NCBI GenBank assembly: GCA_045588485.1
Contig: JAZNEI010000049.1
Span: 1 to 57,133 of the forward strand
Source: HGM04593 sp045588485
GTDB lineage: Bacteria > Bacteroidota > Bacteroidia > Bacteroidales > Bacteroidaceae
Direction of reading: 5' to 3'
DNA: 57,133 nucleotides
Shown: positions 8,411 to 16,339 of the stretch, piece after piece
How the letters are laid out: the number at the start of each line of letters is the position of its first letter
Numbering within the stretch: the first letter of the stretch is position 1
Program-made: the position numbers and the translations under genes
The notes under the pieces: generated by a model
Database searches by the model: none
What the model saw: only the letters and a program-made list of their open reading frames with translations
Told to the model about the DNA's origin: nothing

Positions 8411-8938
8411 TTACTTCTTCTGTTGAGCAGCCGAGCCGGTTATTCCCAACACAGCCTTAACCTTCTCGGTCACATCCTCGCAGAGAGTCTCGCTGATATA
8501 AGGCACACCGCCTGCTATATCAAATACGCATACATATCCGCCGTCACGACCTACACGCTGAATAGCATCAGAGAGTACCTTGCTCACCTCTACAATCTTG
8601 GTCTGCTCGGCCTGCTTGAGATTCTGAACGCTCTCTTGATAATACTGTTCGAGACGTGTGTTAAGCTCCTGAAGCTCGGTATAACGACGCTGAAGTATAT
8701 TCTGGGGAAGTGAATCCTTGAGCTGCTCGAACTGAACACCCTTCTTCTCAAGCTCGGTACGAAGACGCTCAAGCTCATCCGAGTACTGTTTCTCCAATGT
8801 CTTTAAATCGGCCTGAGCCTTTGTAAACTCGGGCATTATCTGCATAATTGCATTGGCATTTACATAACCAAACTTCTGTGTCTGAGCAATGAGGCTCAAA
8901 GGAGCCATCATCAACATAAGAATCAAAAACTTTTTCAT
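8411..8938 (-). CDS. OmpH/Skp-family periplasmic chaperone (copy 2)
   Basis: 175 aa. Signal peptide (cleavage after SLIAQ), then QKFGYVNANAIMQIMPE, a typical Skp start, a coiled-coil stretch (about residues 40-115) and a C-terminal strand region. It is preceded by a 150-bp gap holding a -7 box at 8991-8998 and copy 1 of the dispersed promoter-linked module, so this copy and those downstream may have separate transcription from bamA. Confidence 0.9.
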   Translation of the reverse strand: MKKFLILMLMMAPLSLIAQTQKFGYVNANAIMQIMPEFTKAQADLKTLEKQYSDELERLRTELEKKGVQFEQLKDSLPQNILQRRYTELQELNTRLEQYYQESVQNLKQAEQTKIVEVSKVLSDAIQRVGRDGGYVCVFDIAGGVPYISETLCEDVTEKVKAVLGITGSAAQQKK

Positions 8939-8988
8939 CTTTCTTTATATTTAAATTATTAGCTTCTTGTTGTATTGCGTTATCGGCC

Positions 8989-9052
8989 TGCAAAGATAGC
9001 AACAAACGAGCGAAATAAAGCCAAGCTTGCTTGAATATTTTGCAGCGAGTGC
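8989..9052 (-). repeat. Promoter-linked module, copy 1
   Basis: Contains AACAAACGAGCGA at 9001-9013, AATATTTT at 9034-9041 and AGCGAGTGC at 9044-9052 on the plus strand. A central palindromic stretch (CAAGCTTG core) lies between the blocks. The minus-strand -7 box TATCTTTG (8991-8998) sits 2 bp from the first block and points at skp copy 2. The same blocks with nearly the same spacing recur at 31752-31809 and, inverted, at 39010-39072. Confidence 0.7.
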
Positions 9053-9087
9053 CAAAATCTTCGAAATTTATTTCAAAGATAGCACAA

Positions 9088-9603
9088 TTAATTGGAATAC
9101 CCAAGTTTAGATAGGACCTCATTGCTTATATCTATCTTTGGCGAGGCATATATTATACTCGATGCCGATGCTCTGTCGATAACCATAGAGTATCCTTTTG
9201 TCTCGCATATATCCTTTACTGCATTATATATCTCATCCTGTATAGGCGCAATCAGACTCTCGTGTTTCTTGTAAAGTTCACCTTCGGCACCAAAATATAG
9301 ACGTTTCAGCTCACTGGCTTTCTTCTCGGTAGCAAGAATCTCCTCCTCACGCTGTGTACGTTGTTCGTCGCTGAGGAACATCGACTCGCTCTGATATTTT
9401 TTATAGAGTGTCTGTGCCTGCTCGACAAGAACATCTATCTCACCTTGCCAACGTTTCGACTGCTGGTTGAGTTGCTCATTTGCACGCTCGTATGCAGGTA
9501 TATTTTTCAATATATACTCCATATCTATGAGCGCATACTTCTGTGCCTGTGCCCCGATGGCAACGAAGCACGAAAGGATTGTCATCAGCAAAAATTTCTT
9601 CAT
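9088..9603 (-). CDS. OmpH/Skp-family periplasmic chaperone (copy 3)
   Basis: 171 aa from the ATG at 9603, which begins MKKFLLMTILSC, a normal signal peptide. An in-frame GTG eight codons upstream is rejected because it adds residues before the signal. The mature protein starts QKYALIDMEYILKNIPAYE and continues into a long charged helix (about residues 35-110). It follows bamA by 45 bp, the classic bamA-skp arrangement, and is probably translated from the bamA message. Confidence 0.92.
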   Translation of the reverse strand: MKKFLLMTILSCFVAIGAQAQKYALIDMEYILKNIPAYERANEQLNQQSKRWQGEIDVLVEQAQTLYKKYQSESMFLSDEQRTQREEEILATEKKASELKRLYFGAEGELYKKHESLIAPIQDEIYNAVKDICETKGYSMVIDRASASSIIYASPKIDISNEVLSKLGYSN

Positions 9604-9648
9604 AACAATAACTTTTATGGCATCCACCGGATACCGGTTAATACTCTG

Positions 9649-12336
9649 TTAGAACTCCTGTCCCAAAATAAAGTGGAACTGACTGCCGCTATACTGCGAT
9701 GAACCGAATAGTTTGTCGAAACCATAAGCCCAATCGATACCAATGAGACCAATCATCTGCAGATAGATACGCACACCAACACCGGCACTGCGTTTCAGGT
9801 CGAACAGATTAAACTTGCTTGCTTCGGTCCAGGTATTACCGCCCTCGACAAATGCAAGACCGTAAATATTTGTCGATGTCTGCAACATAAATGGGAAGCG
9901 CAACTCCATACCCAAACGAGTGTAAGCATAACCCTCGTAGCCGTATGGGGTAAGACTACCATTATCGTATCCACGCAGAGCAATCATATCTGTGGCATAG
10001 TTATATGAGTAACCACTCATTCCGTCACCACCCATATAGAATGTCTCGAAAGGTGACTTCTTGTTCTTGTCATAGCTTCCAAGAATACCGAAGTCGGCAC
10101 GTGTCATAAGCACAAGGTTATACTTGCCCTCGGTAAGTGAGGTGTATGTCTTGCTGCGGAACTTTATCTTGTAATACTCTATCCATTTGTGTTTCTCGCG
10201 AAGCTCTTGCTTATAGGTCGAGCTCTTGGGATTCTTGGCCAGATTGGCATAATCCTTTCCATCGAATGCCGAATAGGGAGGAGTGAATGATGCCGAAAGC
10301 GAGAACTCGGAACCGTGACGTGGATACAACGGGTTATCGACCGAATTACGCGATAACGACAATGTAAGGTTGATATTATTACAATGTCCATCGGTGATGA
10401 GGAAGTACTGCCAATCTTTCAACGAGTAAAGCTGGTAGTTCAGCTCGGCCGAGAATTGGAAGTAATCATCGGGCCAACGCAAACGTCGTCCCCATCCGAT
10501 TGACAATCCATACATCTTTATATATTTATCGGGGTCGTAGTACGACGACATATTATTATATCCATAACCATAATTATTGTAGTTACCATAGCCATAGAGA
10601 TAGTTATAATAGTTGTTGTAATAGGCCGAGTTGTAGTAACTGCTTGCCACGTCGGTCTGTACCGACATAAATGCCGATACCGAGAAAGAGTTGGGACGTT
10701 TACGTCCGAACCATGGGTCGAAGAATGAAACGCTGTACGATTGATAATACTGTCCGTTCGACTGGGCACTTATGGTAAGCGTTTGACCATCACCCTGAGG
10801 TATTATGCCTCGGCGGTTACCATCCTTGCGGAATAGATTGCGCATAGAGAAGTTGGTAAATTTAAGCGAGAGTTTACCTATCACGCCCGTCTGTCCCCAT
10901 CCGGCCGACACCTCAATCTGGTCGCTGCTCTTTGAGACAAGCTGCCAATCGATATCAACTGTTCCTTTCTGCTCATTTGGCACAATGTTGGGATTAACCT
11001 TCTCGGGGTCGAAATGTCCCATCTGTGCAATCTCGCGATAGGAGCGCTCGACAGCTGCCATTGAGAAGAGGTTACCGGGCAGTGTACGCAACTCACGACG
11101 AACCACCTCTTCGTACAGACGATCGTTACCGCTAATCTTAACACGGTCGATTGTAGCCTGCGAACCCTCCTGCATACGAATCTCAAGGTCGACCGAGTCA
11201 TTATCGACACTCATCTCAATGGGTACCATTCGCAGGAACACATATCCCTGATTGTAGTACATCTTCTGCACCGCATCCTCGTCGGTGTTCAGACGTTCGT
11301 CAAGTTGTTTCTGGTTATAAACGTCACCGGCCTTCATACCCAACAGGTAGTTCAGTTGTGCTGTAGAATAGACGCTGTTACCCACCCAATTAATATCTCT
11401 AAGATAGTATTTGTTACCCTCTTCGAGATTCAAGTAGATATCTACGCTCTTATCATCAATAGGCACTACACTGTCCGACACAATAATAGCATCGCGGTAT
11501 CCATGTTCGTTATAAAGCGAGATAATATTCTCCTTATCCTCGTCGTAACGTTCCTTTGTAAATTTCTTTGAACGCAGGAATGTGTGGAAGAAATTTTTGA
11601 AAGTGGTCTTTTCGCGTGTTTTCTTCATTGCATAGCGCACCTTCTTGTCGGGGAGTGCCTCTAAGCCGCTGATATGTATTTTGTTGACCTTAATCTTCTC
11701 TTTCTTATCGATATTGACATCGACAATCATCTGATTATCGGAATTTACATCGGGACGCTGTAGGATATTAACTTCGGCATTCTTGTAACCCTTGGCCTCG
11801 AAATAACGCTCGATGATACGTTTGGCGCGACTTACCATATCGGGGGTTATCTGGTTGCCTTTGAAAAGGCCTATTTGCGACTCGATATCCTCGCGCTCAC
11901 TCTTTTTTACGCCGTTGATATTAATCTGCGATACACGGGGACTCTGTTTCAGATGTATTCCAAGGTAAATTTTTGAACCGACAATACTATCGGCAGTGAT
12001 ACTTACGTCCGAGAACAGACCGAACTGCCAATATCTCTTTACAGCCGCTGTGATAGCCTCACCCGGAACAGTAATTTCATCGCCTACCGAGAGGTTGGAA
12101 AGACCGATTATTACGTATGGTTCCTGATTCTCGATACCTGTGACGTTTATACCTCCAATCACATATTTTCGAGGAGTACCCGAGTAAAGTATCGTGGGAT
12201 TGACCACCTTGTTTGCCTGTGCAAAAAGTTCGGTTGCACCAAACAGAAGCAACAGCAGCAACGAAGCCACACGTGTAAGGCTCTTTACCTTTAGGATTCT
12301 TTGTGGATTATATATCATCTCTTGCAGTTTTATCAT
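9649..12336 (-). CDS. bamA: Outer-membrane protein assembly factor BamA
   Basis: 895 aa Omp85-family protein that folds beta-barrel proteins into the outer membrane. An N-terminal signal precedes five POTRA domains (about residues 50-470), with strands such as INVTGIENQEPYVIIGLSNL. The 16-stranded barrel fills the rest and ends in FHFILGQEF with a terminal Phe. A Tyr/Asn/Gly-rich surface loop at about residues 580-605 is a lineage extension. The start codon overlaps the uppS stop by 4 bp, giving translational coupling. BamB-D homologues are not in the window. Confidence 0.96.
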   Translation of the reverse strand: MIKLQEMIYNPQRILKVKSLTRVASLLLLLLFGATELFAQANKVVNPTILYSGTPRKYVIGGINVTGIENQEPYVIIGLSNLSVGDEITVPGEAITAAVKRYWQFGLFSDVSITADSIVGSKIYLGIHLKQSPRVSQININGVKKSEREDIESQIGLFKGNQITPDMVSRAKRIIERYFEAKGYKNAEVNILQRPDVNSDNQMIVDVNIDKKEKIKVNKIHISGLEALPDKKVRYAMKKTREKTTFKNFFHTFLRSKKFTKERYDEDKENIISLYNEHGYRDAIIVSDSVVPIDDKSVDIYLNLEEGNKYYLRDINWVGNSVYSTAQLNYLLGMKAGDVYNQKQLDERLNTDEDAVQKMYYNQGYVFLRMVPIEMSVDNDSVDLEIRMQEGSQATIDRVKISGNDRLYEEVVRRELRTLPGNLFSMAAVERSYREIAQMGHFDPEKVNPNIVPNEQKGTVDIDWQLVSKSSDQIEVSAGWGQTGVIGKLSLKFTNFSMRNLFRKDGNRRGIIPQGDGQTLTISAQSNGQYYQSYSVSFFDPWFGRKRPNSFSVSAFMSVQTDVASSYYNSAYYNNYYNYLYGYGNYNNYGYGYNNMSSYYDPDKYIKMYGLSIGWGRRLRWPDDYFQFSAELNYQLYSLKDWQYFLITDGHCNNINLTLSLSRNSVDNPLYPRHGSEFSLSASFTPPYSAFDGKDYANLAKNPKSSTYKQELREKHKWIEYYKIKFRSKTYTSLTEGKYNLVLMTRADFGILGSYDKNKKSPFETFYMGGDGMSGYSYNYATDMIALRGYDNGSLTPYGYEGYAYTRLGMELRFPFMLQTSTNIYGLAFVEGGNTWTEASKFNLFDLKRSAGVGVRIYLQMIGLIGIDWAYGFDKLFGSSQYSGSQFHFILGQEF

Positions 12337-13082
12337 TTTTTATTTTCTTCGATAACCTGTTCACCTGTTTTTCCGTATCGGCGCTGACGCTGCTGATACT
12401 CATATACAGCCTTACACAATTCATTATTGTCAAAATCGGGCCATAGGACCTCGGTAAAATAGAACTCGGAGTAGGCACACTGCCACAAAAGGAAATTGCT
12501 CAGGCGTTGCTCTTTACCTGTTCTGATAAGGAGGTCGGGGTCGGGCATAAAGTTAGTTGTGAGTGCCTCGGATATTGTCGTATCGTCAATATCCTCTAAC
12601 GATAGATTGCCCTCTTGCACACGACGCGCAATGGTGCGAACAGCCTCGGTAATCTCCCACTTCGATGAATAGCTCAGTGCAAGCACCATTGTCATTGCAT
12701 CGTTGTTTTTTGTACGCTCTTCACATGCGTGGAGACGCTCACGTACCTTATCGGGCAGTTTCGAGAGGTCGCCTACAACACGGAAACCCACATTGTTTTT
12801 CATAAAAATCTCCTCCTCGACACTCTCGAACAGAAGCACCATAAGCGCGGCTACCTCGGCCTGCGGACGGTTCCAGTTCTCGGTTGAGAAGGTATATAAT
12901 GTGAGGTATCGTACACCTATTTTCAGTGCATTTTCGACCAATTTGCGCACTGTTGCGGCACCGGCCTGATGTCCTTCACTACGTTCGAGGCCGCGCTGTT
13001 GTGCCCAACGTCCGTTACCATCCATTATTATGGCAATATGTCGGGGGACATTATTTTTGTCTATAATCTCATTGTATTCCAT
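12333..13082 (-). CDS. uppS: Isoprenyl transferase (undecaprenyl diphosphate synthase)
   Basis: 249 aa cis-prenyltransferase that makes the C55 lipid carrier for cell-wall precursors. The signature HIAIIMDGNGRWA contains catalytic D21. RTGKEQRLSNFLLWQCAYSEF is the conserved C-terminal substrate region. It overlaps bamA by 4 bp and follows the DUF6089 gene by 9 bp. The downstream skp genes suggest one long envelope-biogenesis transcript. Confidence 0.97.
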   Translation of the reverse strand: MEYNEIIDKNNVPRHIAIIMDGNGRWAQQRGLERSEGHQAGAATVRKLVENALKIGVRYLTLYTFSTENWNRPQAEVAALMVLLFESVEEEIFMKNNVGFRVVGDLSKLPDKVRERLHACEERTKNNDAMTMVLALSYSSKWEITEAVRTIARRVQEGNLSLEDIDDTTISEALTTNFMPDPDLLIRTGKEQRLSNFLLWQCAYSEFYFTEVLWPDFDNNELCKAVYEYQQRQRRYGKTGEQVIEENKK

Positions 13083-13091
13083 AGTCTTGTA

Positions 13092-13793
13092 TCAATTATT
13101 GCATCGTCTGTATTTAGGCGATAGGTCGTATGTCAAAAAAATGGCAAAAAAGGCGTAACTATCTTTGTTTTTTAGTCCGTCACTCTTTATTCCGTACGGG
13201 TCGTCGAGTTGCGGCAGATTGGCATCCGTAACATCCAGTTTATCACTGAGTGTAAAACGGAACGACATTTCGCAGCCGACATTTAAACGCGGTGCAAATT
13301 TGTATTTTACACCTACTCCGACAGGTATGTTTGCTGTAAATACATTGTCTTTGGGTTCGGGAGCGAATGTAAATCCCAACCCTCCGAAAATATATGGAGC
13401 AAGGCGGTGCGTGCGCTTATACCCTATTCCTTCGCCGTATGCAAAGAAGTTATACTCGAACTGTGCGCCCAAATCGTACAATGTACGCGAGAATTCGGTA
13501 TTTCCGCCGGGGAATTTATTCTCGCCATCGTATGTATCGCCCGATATTCCTGCCACAGCAAGGTTGGCTTTTACTGCCATACGGGGATTCAGATTGTATC
13601 GCCACAGCACTCCTCCCATCAGATTCAGATTCTTAAACAGAGCTGTGTAGTTTGCATCGCCAAGATAGAAGCAGCCTCCTGTCATGCCCCCAATCTCGTA
13701 ACGATACTCAAGTTCCTCGGCATGCAAAAACGTTATCGGGCACAAAAAAGCACCCAACAGCAACAATCCTATTTTGCATACAAACAGCCTCAT
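13092..13793 (-). CDS. DUF6089-type outer-membrane protein
   Basis: 233 aa. A signal peptide (cleaved near LHAEE) is followed by a small predicted beta-barrel: GGMTGGCFYLGDANYTAL, RYNLNPRMAVKANLAVAGI and repeated alternating hydrophobic strands. The C-terminus FFAIFLTYDLSPKYR is barrel-like. The family sits immediately upstream of uppS-bamA in many Bacteroidales. Function is not established; the linkage to bamA suggests an envelope role, which is inference. Confidence 0.8.
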   Translation of the reverse strand: MRLFVCKIGLLLLGAFLCPITFLHAEELEYRYEIGGMTGGCFYLGDANYTALFKNLNLMGGVLWRYNLNPRMAVKANLAVAGISGDTYDGENKFPGGNTEFSRTLYDLGAQFEYNFFAYGEGIGYKRTHRLAPYIFGGLGFTFAPEPKDNVFTANIPVGVGVKYKFAPRLNVGCEMSFRFTLSDKLDVTDANLPQLDDPYGIKSDGLKNKDSYAFFAIFLTYDLSPKYRRCNN

Positions 13794-13818
13794 CGCATAA
13801 AGTCGCTAATGATTGGTA

Positions 13819-15156
13819 TCAGTAGGCCAAACGGTTTATTCGTCCACGCCACACTGTAGGAGTTGCGCCACCCATAACTATCCACAAATGGTTCTCGGCA
13901 TCGACAAACGAAGTAAATGGTGCATCGGTATCTTTGAGAGCCTCGGGAAGTTTCACTTTTGGCAACGCTTTCCAGGTAAGCCCATTATCGGGCGATGAGT
14001 ATATTGTTTCGAACGGCATGACAACCTCATCGGCCACCACACCTTTGCCGCCAAATGCATAAAGGGAGTTATCGTAACGCACAACTGCCAACGGTTTGAG
14101 TGCAGGACAATCGTATGTGCCATCACCCAATGGCTGATAATGTACCCAGGATTTTTCGGTAGAGAGCAACGACCACACTTGTGGACGTGAATTTACATCG
14201 GCAGAATAACCGACAACTACAGTGCGCTGAATTGCAGGATTTGTTGTCAAAGGATACTGCTCTACCGAGATGTTCTTCACCGGAAAACTGTCGGCAAGCG
14301 GCTGCACTGCATTGAAGTTGACTCCATCTACGCTGTATGCTATGCTATCGGTAGCCGTTACCGCCCACAGTTTATCTTCGGTTGCAGCAAACAACAGAGC
14401 GACAGAAGCATCTGCCGTACTCCACTCTACGCCATTCTTTGAGGCATACAATACTGTTCCATCCGATGCGTACAGAGTTCCGGCAAACAGTTGCACGTTC
14501 TCTACATCAAGTCCTGCAACAGAGAGTTCTGTTGCTGCCATCCAGCCATTTGCATTATCGTATGTACTCATGACAGGAGCACCTGCATCGTTGCGGCCAA
14601 ACAGAATAACTTTTCCATCCGAAAGAAGCACTCGTGTAGGAGTTGCTACGGGAGCAGCATCAAGCTGTTGCCAATACATCTCCTCGGGATTCTGAGTATG
14701 CACATTCACTTTAACAGTATAAGCCTGCAGAGTAACACCATTTGTAGATGCGACAAGCAGTTTGCGAGGAGTGCTGAAATCAATTGAATCGGATGACGAC
14801 GCAAGCTCATAGGTGTCGGTGCTATCGGTATAGAAATAGGCTATTCCATCACATGTTACTCCGGTTGTAAGTTTAGTAACATCGGCACCCATAGGCAATG
14901 AATCGGGGTTATAGACCTCGAGTCTTTTTTGGTCGATAATGAAGGGGTAATAACTACCCGGAATCTTTTTTGATAGCACAGTATCCTTTCCCTCACTTGT
15001 AACCGCGTCAGTATATACATTGAACGAACCAATGGAAAAAGATGTCAATGCCGCAAAGGGATAGGTTACTACACTATCCTCTTCGTCATCAAAACAGGAT
15101 GTACACAAAAAAGCAGTCGAACAGATTGCCAAATATATTGCCAGCAGTTTTCTCAT
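13819..15156 (-). CDS. DUF6242-type surface lipoprotein with beta-propeller-like repeats
   Basis: 445 aa. The lipoprotein signal ends at CTSC, and the mature N-terminus is CFDDEED, a Cys followed by an acidic cluster. In Bacteroidota such a cluster acts as a surface lipoprotein export signal, so exposure on the cell surface is likely. Residues about 160-445 contain recurring blade-like units (KVILFGRNDAGAPVM, SLYAFGGKGV, TIYSSPDNGLTWKALP) similar to Kelch/BNR propellers. It has its own promoter upstream and begins the DUF6242-DUF6089-uppS-bamA series. Confidence 0.78.
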   Translation of the reverse strand: MRKLLAIYLAICSTAFLCTSCFDDEEDSVVTYPFAALTSFSIGSFNVYTDAVTSEGKDTVLSKKIPGSYYPFIIDQKRLEVYNPDSLPMGADVTKLTTGVTCDGIAYFYTDSTDTYELASSSDSIDFSTPRKLLVASTNGVTLQAYTVKVNVHTQNPEEMYWQQLDAAPVATPTRVLLSDGKVILFGRNDAGAPVMSTYDNANGWMAATELSVAGLDVENVQLFAGTLYASDGTVLYASKNGVEWSTADASVALLFAATEDKLWAVTATDSIAYSVDGVNFNAVQPLADSFPVKNISVEQYPLTTNPAIQRTVVVGYSADVNSRPQVWSLLSTEKSWVHYQPLGDGTYDCPALKPLAVVRYDNSLYAFGGKGVVADEVVMPFETIYSSPDNGLTWKALPKVKLPEALKDTDAPFTSFVDAENHLWIVMGGATPTVWRGRINRLAY

Positions 15157-15193
15157 ATCTTTTGCTAATTAATTGCTTTTAAATTACAACCTG

Positions 15194-15228
15194 CAAAATT
15201 AGCAACATTTTTTGGTTAGTACGACAAA
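15194..15228 (-). promoter_or_regulatory. Promoter for DUF6242-bamA operon
   Basis: Minus-strand TTTG (15225-15228) and TAATTTTG (15194-15201) match both consensus halves. The spacing is 23 nt rather than 19, so strength is uncertain. Confidence 0.5.
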
Positions 15229-15250
15229 CTTGCGTGTTATTTATAATAAT

Positions 15251-16339
15251 TTAGCTTTTTTTATGGGCATATAGATAAATTTCATTGCCCGAGCAGTACT
15301 CGACAGCACTACTCGCGTCGTATGGAACCTCGGGAGCCGCCACTCCTTCGCCGATTGAAAGAGAGGGGTTGCGCTCTACCCTTATGGCATCCCACAGGTT
15401 GGCATCAATAAAAGCTGTAAGAAGCTCTGCCCCACCCTCGACAAGCAGACTGTTTATCTTTCTTTGGGCAAGATGCGACATCACCTGAGACAAAACACTC
15501 CCATTCTCAAGCAGCTCTATCTGTTCGACATTTTTACCATATTTACCTTCTTTTGGCAGATATGTAAAGAGCAACGTAGGAACCGTACCGTCAAATATTC
15601 GCAGCTCACTTGGTAGCGAGTTTTTTCTATCTATCACCAAACGCAACGGATTACGTCCGCACCAATGACGCACCGTCAGCGACGGGTTGTCGAGCAGCGC
15701 AGTTCGCGAGCCCACCAGTATTGCATCGCACCCGGCTCTGAGCCGATGCATCGCCACAAGAGACTCGGGAGTAGAGATTGCGAGTGGTTCGCCATCCGAG
15801 GCCGTATTACGCCGTTTATCTATGAATCCATCGGCTGTTTCGGCCCATTTGAGAGTAATATAAGGACGGCTGCACTTATGCAGTGTAAAGAACGATTCGT
15901 TCAACAGATAGCCCTCTTCGGCAAGCACTCCCGACACGACCTCTATACCTGCTGCCCTCATCCGCGCAATGCCTGCACCGTTTACTTGTGCATTAATATC
16001 TGTTGCAGCAATGACCACACGGGGTATTCCGCAAGAGATTATAAGGTCGCAACAAGGAGGAGTTTTCCCATAGTGTGAACAAGGTTCGAGAGAGACATAA
16101 ATAGTAGATTTTTTAAGCAGTTTTCTGTCAGATTCTTTTACCGAACGAACCGCATTCACCTCGGCATGTGGTTCACCTGCACGTATATGATATCCTTCGC
16201 CAATAATACGATTATCACAAACAATAACAGCACCTACCATCGGATTGGGCGATGTACTGCCACGTCCGCATCTTGCCAACTGCAGGCAGCGACGTATATA
16301 CTGCTCATCAAGATAATTACATTTTAATTGGAGCACCAT
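15251..16339 (-). CDS. ribD: Riboflavin biosynthesis deaminase/reductase RibD
   Basis: Bifunctional enzyme of the riboflavin pathway: it deaminates the pyrimidine intermediate, then reduces its ribosyl group with NADPH. 362 aa. The deaminase domain (residues about 10-150) has zinc ligands H58 (HAE), C87 (EPCSHYGKTPPC) and C96. The reductase domain (about 155-360) shows CDAILVGSRTALLDNPSLTVR and LLVEGGAELLTAF. The ATG lies 23 bp inside the end of the upstream TIR/WG gene; no better in-frame start exists downstream. Other rib genes are not present. Confidence 0.94.
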   Translation of the reverse strand: MVLQLKCNYLDEQYIRRCLQLARCGRGSTSPNPMVGAVIVCDNRIIGEGYHIRAGEPHAEVNAVRSVKESDRKLLKKSTIYVSLEPCSHYGKTPPCCDLIISCGIPRVVIAATDINAQVNGAGIARMRAAGIEVVSGVLAEEGYLLNESFFTLHKCSRPYITLKWAETADGFIDKRRNTASDGEPLAISTPESLVAMHRLRAGCDAILVGSRTALLDNPSLTVRHWCGRNPLRLVIDRKNSLPSELRIFDGTVPTLLFTYLPKEGKYGKNVEQIELLENGSVLSQVMSHLAQRKINSLLVEGGAELLTAFIDANLWDAIRVERNPSLSIGEGVAAPEVPYDASSAVEYCSGNEIYLYAHKKS

